Source: an uncultured Eubacteriales bacterium
Lineage (GTDB): Bacteria > Bacillota > Clostridia > Christensenellales > Aristaeellaceae
DNA: 64,000 bases
Assembly (NCBI GenBank): GCA_944349545.1
Contig: CALVNG010000001.1
Coordinates: 1-64,000 of the forward strand
Reading direction: 5' to 3'
Every line of letters starts with the position of its first letter. Position 1 is the first letter of the stretch. The position numbers and the translations under genes were made by a program. The notes beneath the pieces were generated by a model that ran no database searches, was not told where the DNA came from, and saw only the letters and a program-made list of their open reading frames with translations. Shown in pieces: positions 1 through 12,262 of this stretch.

Positions 1-558
1 GCTGTCCTGCAGGTACTTGGAAAAGCTCGAGGAGCGGATCATCTGGCTCAGGCGGTCGCGCATGCGCTCGTTGGCGCTGCGAATCTGCCGGCGGATCTGA
101 TGCAGCTCCGCCGAGGCGCGGTCCGCGATCTCCTCCTCGCTGATGATGGCGGCGGAGATATCGTTTTCGATGCCGTCCAGCGCGGTAAGGCGGGTAGCCA
201 GACCGGTCAGAATGGGCGTATCCTCGCGGTCGCGCACCAGCGCGGAGCGGGCCGCGCGCGCGGCGCGCAGGCAGGCGGCCACGTCCAGCAGCGCCCGCGG
301 GCTGAGGCACGCGCCCTTCTGGGCCAGCGTCACCTGCTCGCGCACGTCGGGAAAGCTCACCAATGGTTGCCCGCCGAGATAGCTGATGAGCACGCAGGCT
401 TCCTCGGTTTCGTCCAGCGCGCGGCGCACCTCGCTCACATCCTCGTAGGGCACGAGAGCCAGGCACTTTTCCTTGCCCATGTCCGTCAGGGCATGCGCAG
501 CCAGGCGCTCGCGGATCTTGGTAAATTCCAGCACGCGAAGGGCGCGGTCCTGTTCCAT
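1..558 (-). CDS. mutS2: Endonuclease MutS2, N-terminal part (cut by window edge)
   Basis: Only the first 186 codons are present; the gene runs off the left edge. The N-terminus (MEQDRALRVLEFTKIRERL) and the following helical region with LGGQPLVSFPD and GACLSPRALLDVA match the N-terminal domain of MutS2, the Firmicute MutS paralogue that acts in recombination suppression and, in some species, rescue of collided ribosomes. The ATPase and C-terminal Smr nuclease domains would lie outside the window. The start is the ATG at 558, preceded by GGAAGGAC. It is the last gene of a minus-strand run, 37 bp downstream of the U32 gene, so co-transcription is likely. Family assignment rests on the N-terminal pattern only. 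Confidence 0.85.
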   Translation of the reverse strand, partial: MEQDRALRVLEFTKIRERLAAHALTDMGKEKCLALVPYEDVSEVRRALDETEEACVLISYLGGQPLVSFPDVREQVTLAQKGACLSPRALLDVAACLRAARAARSALVRDREDTPILTGLATRLTALDGIENDISAAIISEEEIADRASAELHQIRRQIRSANERMRDRLSQMIRSSSFSKYLQDS

Positions 559-595
559 AAGGGGTCCTTCCTTTCGGGAAATGGTGGGGCACCGG

Positions 596-2989
596 CTATT
601 CCACGCCGCGCGCCCAGTGGCCCAAGGTGGTTTCAAAGCCGGCGGGGGCGCAGGATGCGCCGGAGAGCAACGCCGCAAAAGCGCGCGTAAGGGACAGCTG
701 CTCCCCTGCGCTTTCAACGGTGAAATGCAGGAGCATGCCCGCGCCCAGCGCGCGGCGGTCCGCGTCGCGGGCGCGCAGGTCGGTGGGCAGGGCGCCCAGC
801 ACACTCAGCTCGCAGCCTTCGGGAAAACGCGTGCGCGTCAGCGGAAAGCGATAGCCCAGCCGGTCGGTAAGGGTGGGATCAGCTTTCGCGCAGACCATGG
901 CCTCATCCGCGCACAGGGCGCAATCCGCGCGGCCGCGGCTTAGCCCGCGCCGCACCCGTTCGGGACAGTGATTGAGCAGCATGAGCGTCTCCCGGCCATA
1001 GACCTTGAGCAGCGCGGGCAGGGGCAGAGGCATCAGGCCCTTTTGCTCGGGAAAGGTCCATTCCGGCCAGAGCACGAACCCGCACGCGCCCAGCGTCCGA
1101 ACCGTTTCAAGCCCCATGGGATTGGTGGCGGGCACACCCTCGCCGGCCAGCACCGGCAGGGGGATCGGCAGGCCCAGCTGAGCTACGCTTTCAGCCATCA
1201 GGCCGCCCAGCCGGTCCGCATGGACGCGGATGACGGCCAGACAGGCGTCCTGCGTGCGCTGCGTCATCTGCGGAGGCAGGCGCAGCCATGTACCGCGCGG
1301 CAGGCGCGGCAGGTCGCGCGCGAGCGCCTCGGGCGTAAACGTGCGGGGCGCGAAGCACAGAAGCGTGGCGCCCGCCTGCGAAAGGCCCCCGGCCAGCGCC
1401 GGGTCCGAAAAGATCACGGCCAACGTATCCGGCCCGATGGGGGAATCCGGCTGCGGGCGCGCGGGGGCTGCGGGCAGAGCGTCGTGACCGAGAGGCCGTC
1501 CGGCCGAGGCAAACGCTTCGGTACGCGCCTGAATGAGCCGTTCCACCGCGTCCCGCCGGAGTGCGTTGAGCGCGCCGACGGGCAGGAAAATCCCTTCATC
1601 CATCATGACCCGCAGGCGGGTCCCGTCCTCCAGCGTGAAGGGCGTGCCACCCAGCTTATCCAGCTGGCGGCGCGCGTCCGCTTCGGTGGAAGCGCGGCTT
1701 CTGGCGGCCTCGACAACGGAGCCGGTCGCGGTCACGCTGACCTCGCCGTCGGTGAGGGCCAGCGTCATGGGCCGTCCAAACGCAAAGCGGGCCGCCATGC
1801 TCACGGGAATGGGGCGGGGCGCATGCGCCCGGGCCTTTGCCAGCTGGCAGGCGTCCGCCAGGCGGGCAACCTGCATGCCGGGCTTTGCTTCCGTGTCGGG
1901 CCGCAGGCGCAGGGAAGCCGTGCCTCCTGCGGGAATATCCGGCCCGGAATAGCGCAGGTCATAGGATTCACCTGCGCCGCGAAGCTGCAGGCTGTCGCCG
2001 TCGTGAAGGGCGCGGTCCACATGCAGCGCGGCCAGACGGCCCCGCACGGCCACGACCTTGCCCAGCGGCAGGCCATCGTGGCTTACGCGGTCCGGGGTGA
2101 CCAGGTCCGCGTCCTCCGCGCCCAGAATATGCCCGCGCGTGAAACCGCCCCGGTTGTAAATCTGCAAAAGCTGCTCGCGCTGCGCCGGGTCCGGGCGGAA
2201 ATCGCCCCGCGCGACGGCATCCAGCGCACGGCGGTAGACCGAAGTGACCACGGCCACATACTCGGGGCTTTTGAGCCGGCCCTCCACCTTGAGCGAACGC
2301 ACCCCCGAAGCGCATACCGCGGGCAGGTCGTCCAGCAGGCACAGGTCGCGCAGCGACAAAAGCGGCCCTTGCATTCCGTCCATGCGGAAGCCCTGACGGC
2401 AGGGCTGGGCGCAGCGCCCGCGGTTGCCGCTCCGCCCGCCGGACATGCTGCTCATCAAACAGCGGCCGCTCACGGCGGTGCACAGCGCGCCATGAACGAA
2501 TACTTCCGTTTCGATGCCGGTAGCCGCTACCTCGCGCACGTCCGCCAGGGCGCATTCACGGGCCAGCACCACGCGGGAAAAGCCCAGCAAGCGGGCCAGA
2601 CGTGCGCCTTCGGCGTTGCAAATCGCCATCTGGGTGGAGGCGTGCATCGCCAGCGAGGGAAACTCCTGCCTGACGAGGGCAGCCACGCCCAGGTCCTGCA
2701 CGATCACCGCGTCCGCGCCGGAAGCTGCAATTTCGCCGAGCGCGACCCGCAGGTCCTGTACCTCGCCGGGCTTGACGAGCGTGTTCACCGTTACATGCAC
2801 GCGCACATGATAGAGGTGCGCGTAGCGCACAGCCGCCTCCAGCGCCTCGCCATCAAAGTTGACGGCGCTGGCGCGCGCGCCAAAGGCGCGATAGCCCAGA
2901 TAGACCGCGTTGGCGCCGCAGTCCACGGCGGCGCGCAGAGCGGCCTCATCCCCGGCGGGGCAGAGCAGTTCGGGAAGCAGCAAGGGCAT
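596..2989 (-). CDS. U32 family protein with DUF3656 (RlhA-like)
   Basis: A 797-residue U32 'peptidase' family protein. It opens with PELLCPAGDEAALRAAVDCG and VYLGYRAFGARASA, which are typical of the U32 barrel. A Cys-rich stretch (HGALCTAVSGRC, then GRCAQPC around residues 165-200) is the likely Fe-S ligand set, and the C-terminal half matches DUF3656. The E. coli relative RlhA (YdcP) is needed for hydroxylation of a 23S rRNA cytidine, so an RNA-hydroxylation role is more likely than proteolysis. The start was set at the ATG at 2989 (MPLLLPELLCPAG); an upstream in-frame ATG adds 18 residues without homology. It lies 78 bp after the cyclophilin gene and 37 bp before mutS2 in the same direction. 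Confidence 0.85.
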   Translation of the reverse strand: MPLLLPELLCPAGDEAALRAAVDCGANAVYLGYRAFGARASAVNFDGEALEAAVRYAHLYHVRVHVTVNTLVKPGEVQDLRVALGEIAASGADAVIVQDLGVAALVRQEFPSLAMHASTQMAICNAEGARLARLLGFSRVVLARECALADVREVAATGIETEVFVHGALCTAVSGRCLMSSMSGGRSGNRGRCAQPCRQGFRMDGMQGPLLSLRDLCLLDDLPAVCASGVRSLKVEGRLKSPEYVAVVTSVYRRALDAVARGDFRPDPAQREQLLQIYNRGGFTRGHILGAEDADLVTPDRVSHDGLPLGKVVAVRGRLAALHVDRALHDGDSLQLRGAGESYDLRYSGPDIPAGGTASLRLRPDTEAKPGMQVARLADACQLAKARAHAPRPIPVSMAARFAFGRPMTLALTDGEVSVTATGSVVEAARSRASTEADARRQLDKLGGTPFTLEDGTRLRVMMDEGIFLPVGALNALRRDAVERLIQARTEAFASAGRPLGHDALPAAPARPQPDSPIGPDTLAVIFSDPALAGGLSQAGATLLCFAPRTFTPEALARDLPRLPRGTWLRLPPQMTQRTQDACLAVIRVHADRLGGLMAESVAQLGLPIPLPVLAGEGVPATNPMGLETVRTLGACGFVLWPEWTFPEQKGLMPLPLPALLKVYGRETLMLLNHCPERVRRGLSRGRADCALCADEAMVCAKADPTLTDRLGYRFPLTRTRFPEGCELSVLGALPTDLRARDADRRALGAGMLLHFTVESAGEQLSLTRAFAALLSGASCAPAGFETTLGHWARGVE

Positions 2990-3067
2990 GGCGGTACGCT
3001 CGCTTTCGGTCGAAATAGAAAAGGGCGGCGCAGGGTGCCACAAACGCCCGTGCGCCGCCGCGTTGCA

Positions 3068-3583
3068 TCACAGCTTGGTAAAGGGATACGCGATGCCGTT
3101 GGTCTCCACGCGGATGGAGGCGATCACCTGCGGCTCAAGCGGCTTGTCGGCACGGTCGGTGCGCTGGGACACGATGCCGTCCGCCACCTCCATGCCGCCG
3201 GTCACCTTGCCGAAGGCCGCATAGGCGCCGTCCAGGTGCGGGCTGTCGCTGGTCATGATGAAAAACTGCGAGCCGGCGCTGTCCTTCATCATGCTGCGCG
3301 CCATGCTCATAACGCCATAGGTGTGCTTGAGCGGGTTGGGCACGCCGTTCTGGGCAAACTCGCCCTTGATGCGGTAGCCGGGGCCGCCGGTGCCGGTGCC
3401 CTTGGGGCATCCGCCCTGAATCATGAAGCCGGGAATGCAGCGATGGAAAATCAGCCCGTCGTAAAACCCGCTGTTGGCCAGGGAAATGAAGTTGCCCACG
3501 CTTTCGGGCGCGATATCGGGGTACAGTTCGCCGGTCATGACGCCGCCGTTTTGCATCGTGATGGTAAAGGTGGGATTGGCCAT
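3068..3583 (-). CDS. Peptidyl-prolyl cis-trans isomerase, cyclophilin type
   Basis: A 171-residue single-domain cyclophilin without a signal peptide, so cytoplasmic. Diagnostic segments are [23 protein letters not shown] and [18 protein letters not shown], which carry the catalytic Arg (FHR) and the SQFFI loop of the active site. It catalyses proline cis/trans isomerisation in folding proteins. The length is normal for small bacterial cyclophilins (PpiB-like). It has its own sigma-A promoter inside the 3' end of ispE and probably leads a transcript including the U32 gene and mutS2. Confidence 0.92.
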   Translation of the reverse strand: MANPTFTITMQNGGVMTGELYPDIAPESVGNFISLANSGFYDGLIFHRCIPGFMIQGGCPKGTGTGGPGYRIKGEFAQNGVPNPLKHTYGVMSMARSMMKDSAGSQFFIMTSDSPHLDGAYAAFGKVTGGMEVADGIVSQRTDRADKPLEPQVIASIRVETNGIAYPFTKL

Positions 3584-3664
3584 CGGAAATCAGACCTTTC
3601 TTTGTTGCTCTGCGGGGGAACGGCCCTGCCCGCAAGGGAGCCTTTCAGGCCGGTTCTGCTTAGC

Positions 3665-3693
3665 ATTATAACCCGTTTGTCAGGCGATTGCAA
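3665..3693 (-). promoter_or_regulatory. Sigma-A promoter of the cyclophilin gene
   Basis: On the minus strand TTGCAA (3688-3693) is followed by a 17-base spacer and a perfect TATAAT (3665-3670). The -35 lies at the last codons of ispE (stop at 3680). The start codon of the cyclophilin gene at 3583 leaves a leader of about 75 bases. Confidence 0.75.
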
Positions 3694-4624
3694 CGCTTTT
3701 TTCCCCGCGCGGCAGGGTGCGGGTGAGCCATACGCGGCCCCATCCCCTCCGCGAAGCCAGCGCCTCCAATGCCGCGTAGGCGGCCACGGCGTCGGCGCAG
3801 CGGTCAAACGCGCCATAGACCACAGACCCGCTGCCCGTCATCATGGCGCGCGCGGCACCGGCGGCCTCCAGCGCCCGCAAGGCCTGCGCAAGCGCCGGAC
3901 GCGCGGGTTCGCTGACGGCCTGCAGCACGTTGGCCATCGCGGGGGCGAGGGCGGCCAGATCCCGCCGGAGCAGCGCGTCCTGCGCGGCGGCGTTGTCCGG
4001 ATGACGCAGCGCGGAGGGGTCCAGGCGGTCAAATGCGGAAAATACCTCACGCGTGCTCAGGCCTTCGCAGGGCTGTACCAGCACCAGCCATACCTCCGGC
4101 GCGGGCGCGAGAGGCTGGATGCGCTCGCCGATGCCGCCCACGCGCGCCAGCCCGCCCGTGAGGAGAAAGGGCACATCCGCGCCCAGTTCCAGGCCCAATG
4201 ACAGCAGCTCCGCATGCGAAAGGCCAAGCCCCCACAGGGCGTTGAGCCCCTTGAGCGCCGCGGCCGCGTCCGCGCTGCCGCCCCCCATGCCGGCGCCCGA
4301 AGGGATGCGCTTGGCCAGTCGGATACGGGCGCCCCGCCGCACGCCGCAGCGCTCGCGCAGCAGCAGGGCCGCTCGGTAAACCAGGTTGGAGGCGTCGAAG
4401 CGCACCACCTCGGAGGACAGGCTGTCGCCCGCCGCCGGGCGGGGCGCGCCGTCCGCGCCGCCGGGCACGGCTTCCAGCGTCAGGTCCTCCGCCTCCTCCA
4501 TCCACAGGAGGTCGCACAGGGATACGGTCTGCATCAGCATATCCATCAGATGGTATCCGTCCGGGCGCGCGCCCAGAATATCCAGCGTCCAGTTGATCTT
4601 GGCATACGCCGCCAGACAAAGCAT
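3680..4624 (-). CDS. ispE: 4-diphosphocytidyl-2-C-methyl-D-erythritol kinase
   Basis: A 314-residue GHMP kinase of the non-mevalonate isoprenoid (MEP) pathway, phosphorylating CDP-methylerythritol at the 2-hydroxyl. N-terminal AYAKINWTLDILGARPDGYH and the ATP-binding PSGAGMGGGSADAAA loop (about residues 105-120) are characteristic. The start is the ATG at 4624, preceded by AAGGGTGGG at good spacing; the upstream ATG at 4666 lies in the promoter region. It is transcribed away from the DUF1934 gene, and the two promoters overlap in the intervening 75 bp. Confidence 0.93.
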   Translation of the reverse strand: MLCLAAYAKINWTLDILGARPDGYHLMDMLMQTVSLCDLLWMEEAEDLTLEAVPGGADGAPRPAAGDSLSSEVVRFDASNLVYRAALLLRERCGVRRGARIRLAKRIPSGAGMGGGSADAAAALKGLNALWGLGLSHAELLSLGLELGADVPFLLTGGLARVGGIGERIQPLAPAPEVWLVLVQPCEGLSTREVFSAFDRLDPSALRHPDNAAAQDALLRRDLAALAPAMANVLQAVSEPARPALAQALRALEAAGAARAMMTGSGSVVYGAFDRCADAVAAYAALEALASRRGWGRVWLTRTLPRGEKSVAIA

Positions 4625-4653
4625 TGCAACCCACCCTTTCGTTATGGTATAGT
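4624..4653 (+). promoter_or_regulatory. Candidate promoter of the DUF1934 operon
   Basis: TTGCAA (4624-4629), an 18-base spacer and TATAGT (4648-4653), 46 bp before the ATG at 4699. It overlaps the ispE start codon and faces the ispE promoter, so the two transcripts may interfere. Confidence 0.5.
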
Positions 4654-4656
4654 TAC

Positions 4657-4685
4657 AGTATACCATTTTTTTCGCAAACCGTTAA
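4657..4685 (-). promoter_or_regulatory. Candidate promoter of ispE
   Basis: On the minus strand TTAACG (4680-4685), a 17-base spacer and TATACT (4657-4662). The predicted start of transcription is about 25 bases before the ispE ATG. Confidence 0.55.
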
Positions 4686-4698
4686 GGGGGCGTATCCC

Positions 4699-5136
4699 AT
4701 GCCGGCGATTCCGGTGCTGATTACCATTCGTTCCAGCGCGCACCGCGAGCAGGCCGCGGAGGATGAAACCATCTCCATGCTCACCTCCGGCCAGCTGGAG
4801 CTGGACCAGCAGCGCGCCGTGATCCGCTATGAGGAGACGCTGGACGAAAGCATGCCCGCCCAGCAGGTGGTCATGACCATCGACGAGGGGGGAGCGACCA
4901 TGAGCCGAGGCGGCGAATATGCCACGGACATGGTGTTCCGAACGGGTTGCCGTTACGAGGGCACATACCGAACCCCCTATGGGGATATGGAGCTGGCCGT
5001 GTACTGCACGCGTCTGCGCTATGATCTGGGGGAGGACGGGGGAGAGGTACAGCTGAGCTATCAGCTGGATTTGAACGGCTCCTTTGCGGCCATGCACGAC
5101 CTGGAAATGCGGCTCATCCGCCAGGGCGATGATTGA
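4699..5136 (+). CDS. DUF1934 domain protein (YwiB-like)
   Basis: A 145-residue protein matching the small beta-barrel family DUF1934 (B. subtilis YwiB). Beta-rich segments such as PVLITIRSSA, VIRYEETLDE, MVFRTGCRYEGTY and VQLSYQLDLNG show the alternating pattern of a calycin-like barrel, and there is no signal peptide. The biochemical role of the family is not established. The start was placed at the ATG at 4699 because AAGGGGGC lies just upstream; an in-frame ATG at 4624 would add a stretch lying over the promoter. The stop overlaps the next start, so the downstream gene is translationally coupled. Confidence 0.75.
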   Translation: MPAIPVLITIRSSAHREQAAEDETISMLTSGQLELDQQRAVIRYEETLDESMPAQQVVMTIDEGGATMSRGGEYATDMVFRTGCRYEGTYRTPYGDMELAVYCTRLRYDLGEDGGEVQLSYQLDLNGSFAAMHDLEMRLIRQGDD

Positions 5137-5656
5137 TCTGGCGGGCGCGCAGCGCGCGATATACGAGACGATCCGGGGCGCGGCTGGCGCGCCCTGCTTT
5201 GTGCGCCTGTGCATGGACCATAGCGCCCTGTGGGTGAGCGACCTGCCGCGCCGGACGGACCGGCTGGCTCCGGCCCTTTCGGCGCTGGAGGCGCTGGGGA
5301 TACGCTGCGATACAGACCCGGCCACGGGCCTGTGGCGGCTGGACTGGACGGCGGAGGGCTGGCGCGAGCGGCTGGAGCGGCTGCCGGACTGTTTGCCCGC
5401 TTTGCCGCGCGACGAGGCGCTGCACCCCGCCTATGCGCTGTGCAGGCTGCTGCTGCTCCATCCCGCGCCGGTTGAGCGCCAGCCCATGGCACAGGTGCGG
5501 GAAATGGCGAAGCTGGCGGCAGGCGCGCCGGGGCCGCTTCTGGCCGCCGTACCCGCGCTGACCGGCGAGGCCGCGCGATGCCTTCGCATGGGCCTGCCCC
5601 TGGCCGAAGGCGCGGGTCGGGTGCTGGCGGACTGGATTGCGCGCATGGACGGATAA
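5129..5656 (+). CDS. Hypothetical protein, 175 aa
   Basis: I do not recognise a family. The protein is Leu/Ala/Arg-rich, mainly helical, and has no signal peptide or membrane segment. The ATG at 5129 lies inside the last codons of the DUF1934 gene (8-bp overlap). Coupled translation and matching codon composition support it as a real gene. It is followed after 19 bp by the metal-dependent hydrolase, so the three genes form one operon. Confidence 0.6.
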   Translation: MIDLAGAQRAIYETIRGAAGAPCFVRLCMDHSALWVSDLPRRTDRLAPALSALEALGIRCDTDPATGLWRLDWTAEGWRERLERLPDCLPALPRDEALHPAYALCRLLLLHPAPVERQPMAQVREMAKLAAGAPGPLLAAVPALTGEAARCLRMGLPLAEGAGRVLADWIARMDG

Positions 5657-5675
5657 CGCAGACAGGAGGGATCGC

Positions 5676-6323
5676 ATGATTCTGAAATACTACGGGCATT
5701 CTTTTTTTAGCCTGACGCTGGAAAACGGTTCGGTCATCGCCTTTGACCCCTACGGCACGTTTTACGAATATCCCAGGCGGTTGCTGAGGGCGGACGTTTG
5801 CCTGATCTCCCACCATCATTACGACCATGACGGCCTCTCCTGCCTGGAACCGGGCGCGCAGGTGATCGACGCGCCCGGCGCGCATGAGCTGGCGTGCGGC
5901 GCGTCCGTATTGGGCGTGCCTACGTTCCACGACGGTCAGGGCGGCGCGCAGCGGGGCAAAAACACCTTTTTCATCGTCGAGGCGGAGGGCCTGCGCGTGG
6001 GTCATGCGGGCGATCTGGGCCATCTGCCCACGCGTGCGCAGATTGTGCAGATCGGACGGCTGGACCTGTTGCTGCTGCCCGTGGGTGGCTATTATACCAT
6101 CGACGCGGCGCAGGCCATGGAAGTGCGCGGGCTGCTTCGTCCCGCGGTGACCGTGCCCATGCACTACCGCACGCGGTACGATCCCGAAATGAACATCGCG
6201 CCCCTTGAGGATTTCCTCTCCCTGTGCGGGGCGGAGGATGCGCAGATGCCCCTGCTTCGCGCCGTCAAGGCGGAGATGACCGAGCGCCCGCCCGTGGTGA
6301 CGCTGGCCATCCAGCCCGGCTGA
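5676..6323 (+). CDS. Metallo-beta-lactamase-fold hydrolase (UlaG-like)
   Basis: A 215-residue protein of the metal-dependent hydrolase branch of the beta-lactamase superfamily (the UlaG/YtkL group). The metal-binding signature SHHHYDHDG (residues 50-58) is intact. Further conserved His/Asp positions are seen in HAGDLGHLP and PMHYRTRYDPE. The family includes L-ascorbate-6-phosphate lactonase and many members of unknown substrate, so the substrate cannot be given. The ATG at 5676 has AGGAGG eight bases upstream; the in-frame ATG at 5637 lies in the previous gene. A hairpin terminator follows about 90 bp downstream. Confidence 0.85.
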   Translation: MILKYYGHSFFSLTLENGSVIAFDPYGTFYEYPRRLLRADVCLISHHHYDHDGLSCLEPGAQVIDAPGAHELACGASVLGVPTFHDGQGGAQRGKNTFFIVEAEGLRVGHAGDLGHLPTRAQIVQIGRLDLLLLPVGGYYTIDAAQAMEVRGLLRPAVTVPMHYRTRYDPEMNIAPLEDFLSLCGAEDAQMPLLRAVKAEMTERPPVVTLAIQPG

Positions 6324-6411
6324 CACGAGCGGCTTTTGTCAGACTGTCATCTGGCGAAGCCATGCAGCCCAAGGGAACGGCCAGCCATAAGATGCGCATT
6401 CATCATCGCAG

Positions 6412-6439
6412 GCCCGGCCTCCTCGCCGGGCTTCTTGCT
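6412..6439 (+). terminator. Hairpin terminator after the hydrolase gene
   Basis: GCCCGGC (6412-6418) and GCCGGGC (6425-6431) form a perfect 7-bp stem with a 6-base loop, followed by TTCTTGCT. The U-tract is short, so efficiency may be moderate. The rest of the 190-bp gap shows no convincing gene. Confidence 0.55.
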
Positions 6440-6513
6440 CAAGGCGAGGACAGCCGCGCGAGCATGCACAAGCTCGACCTGCGCCGTCATTTGAAATAAG
6501 GAGGCGCGACGCG

Positions 6514-7584
6514 ATGCCCCTTGTATTGTCCGGGGACGATGCGGCCCGGCTGAAGGCCCTGCTGGCCCTGTCGGAGGAGAACCTGCGCGCGCTGGAGTGG
6601 TTCAGCGGCTATCTGAACCTGTGCCCGCGCTTTGTGAGCGACGAGGATGTGAAAACGCTGACCCGCGAATGCGACGTGAGCGGCGAGGAGGCGTATCGGC
6701 TGCTGATGGCCTCCGCCTGCGGGCTGGACATCGCGGGCGACCCGTGGGCGCGGAGAATGGCGGAGCGCTATTTCCGGCCCGGCGTGCGCTGCCTGGATGC
6801 GGCGGCCTGCCGCGCCGACCCGTACTATGCCTCCGTGCGCCTGCCAGAGACGCGACAGGGGAACTGGACGCTGGGATACAAGCGTATCGAGGCCCTTGAG
6901 GCCTTTGCCGCGGGCGATTTGCTCCTTTTGGCCGACGGGCGCGAGGTGCCCCTGGCAGGATATTTTACGGAGCCATTTCTGGCGCCTGTCGTGATGCAGG
7001 ACGGCCGGGAATGGATGACCGTCTCCCCGAGCGAACTGAGCACCATGAGTCAGGACATCCGGACCGTGAGCGGCAGGGTGGCGGTGTTTGGACTGGGGCT
7101 TGGCTACTATGCCTTCATGGCGGCGCGAAAGCCGGAGGTGACCCGCGTGACGGTCATCGAGCGCGACCCCGACGTGATCGCACTGTTCCGGGAGCATATT
7201 CTGCCCGCCTTTGAAGATGCGCAAAAAGTGAGCGTCGTTGAGGAAGATGCTTATGAATATGCCGCCCGTATGGGCGGCCAGGGGTACGACTATGCCTATG
7301 TGGACATCTGGCATGATGTGCTGGACGGGGTGGAGATGTACCTGAAAATGAAGCGGTTGGAGGCTCTTTCCCCGGGCACGCGCTTTCTGTACTGGATTGA
7401 AACCTCCATGCTGTGCTGGCTGCGCGGCATGGCCTTGATGGAGATTGCGGAAAAAAAGGACGGCCCGATGATTGAAGCCATCGGGCCGGTGAAAGGGTTT
7501 GAGGATTTGAAGCGGGCGCTGTCGCAGGAGGGTCTGCGCCGCCTTGCACCGCGCATTCCGCTGGAAGTGACGCGGCGCGACTAA
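6514..7584 (+). CDS. Uncharacterised protein with SAM-dependent methyltransferase-like fold
   Basis: A 356-residue cytoplasmic protein. The C-terminal half contains VAVFGLGLGYYAF (residues 189-201), a motif-I glycine loop, followed by VTVIERDPDVIALF, a motif-II acidic residue at the end of strand 2, and by DYAYVDIWHD, motif IV as in spermidine-synthase-like and Rossmann methyltransferases. The N-terminal ~170 residues are helical and unassigned. AAGGAGGC precedes the ATG at suitable spacing. Substrate unknown. It converges on ligA with only 5 bp between the stop codons and no obvious terminator there. Confidence 0.7.
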   Translation: MPLVLSGDDAARLKALLALSEENLRALEWFSGYLNLCPRFVSDEDVKTLTRECDVSGEEAYRLLMASACGLDIAGDPWARRMAERYFRPGVRCLDAAACRADPYYASVRLPETRQGNWTLGYKRIEALEAFAAGDLLLLADGREVPLAGYFTEPFLAPVVMQDGREWMTVSPSELSTMSQDIRTVSGRVAVFGLGLGYYAFMAARKPEVTRVTVIERDPDVIALFREHILPAFEDAQKVSVVEEDAYEYAARMGGQGYDYAYVDIWHDVLDGVEMYLKMKRLEALSPGTRFLYWIETSMLCWLRGMALMEIAEKKDGPMIEAIGPVKGFEDLKRALSQEGLRRLAPRIPLEVTRRD

Positions 7585-7589
7585 GCCGC

Positions 7590-11844
<4,255 letters not shown>

Positions 11845-11863
11845 GCTATGCGATCCTCAACCT

Positions 11864-12163
11864 TCACTTCTGTTGTGCCTCGAGCCGGTCCAGCACCAGC
11901 GTGTAGCCGTCCGCGCCGTACTGCAGGGCGCGGTTGACGCGGCTGATGGTGGCGGTGGACGCGCCGGTCTGATGGGCGATTTCCTGATAGGTGACCTTGC
12001 GGCGGAGCATCACGGCCACCTCCAGCCGCTGGGTGATGCTCTTGAGCTCCTGAACGGTCAAAACATCCTCCAGAAAGCGGTAGGCCTCCTCCGGGGTTTG
12101 CAGCTTCAAAAGAGCGTCCATCAGCAAATCGGTCTGTTCGTTGTGAAAACGTGGCGTAAACAC
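11864..12163 (-). CDS. yerC: YerC/YecD family TrpR-like DNA-binding protein
   Basis: A 99-residue protein with a TrpR-like helix-turn-helix. The core is LTVQELKSITQRLEVAVML, then VTYQEIAHQTGASTATISRV, the recognition helix. YerC proteins sit near pcrA-ligA in Firmicutes; their regulon is poorly known. The start was set at the GTG at 12163 because GGAGG lies nine bases upstream; the longer ATG-started frame (to 12220) lacks a ribosome-binding site and its extra 19 residues would overlap the promoter. It ends 19 bp before pcrA and is probably co-transcribed with it. Confidence 0.88.
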   Translation of the reverse strand: MFTPRFHNEQTDLLMDALLKLQTPEEAYRFLEDVLTVQELKSITQRLEVAVMLRRKVTYQEIAHQTGASTATISRVNRALQYGADGYTLVLDRLEAQQK

Positions 12164-12208
12164 GGTCGCAATCCTCCGCTCAAACAGTGCAAAACTTTGC
12201 CTGATACC

Positions 12209-12237
12209 ATTATAGCACATTTGAGAAAAGAAGGAAA
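12209..12237 (-). promoter_or_regulatory. Candidate promoter of yerC-pcrA-ligA
   Basis: Perfect TATAAT on the minus strand (12209-12214), 46 bases before the GTG start. The -35 at the right spacing is poor (TTTCCT, 12232-12237), so the call rests mainly on the -10 and the position. Confidence 0.45.
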
Positions 12238-12262
12238 GCGAAAAACGTGTAGGCCGCGAGGG

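Noticed and set aside
968..4201. A 1077-codon plus-strand frame over the U32, cyclophilin and ispE genes
   Set aside because: It lies opposite three confidently identified genes and has low-complexity Arg/Ala/Gly-rich composition, which is typical of shadow frames.
6224..6499. A 91-codon frame bridging the hydrolase end and the following gap
   Set aside because: It begins inside the hydrolase in another frame and runs through the terminator hairpin.
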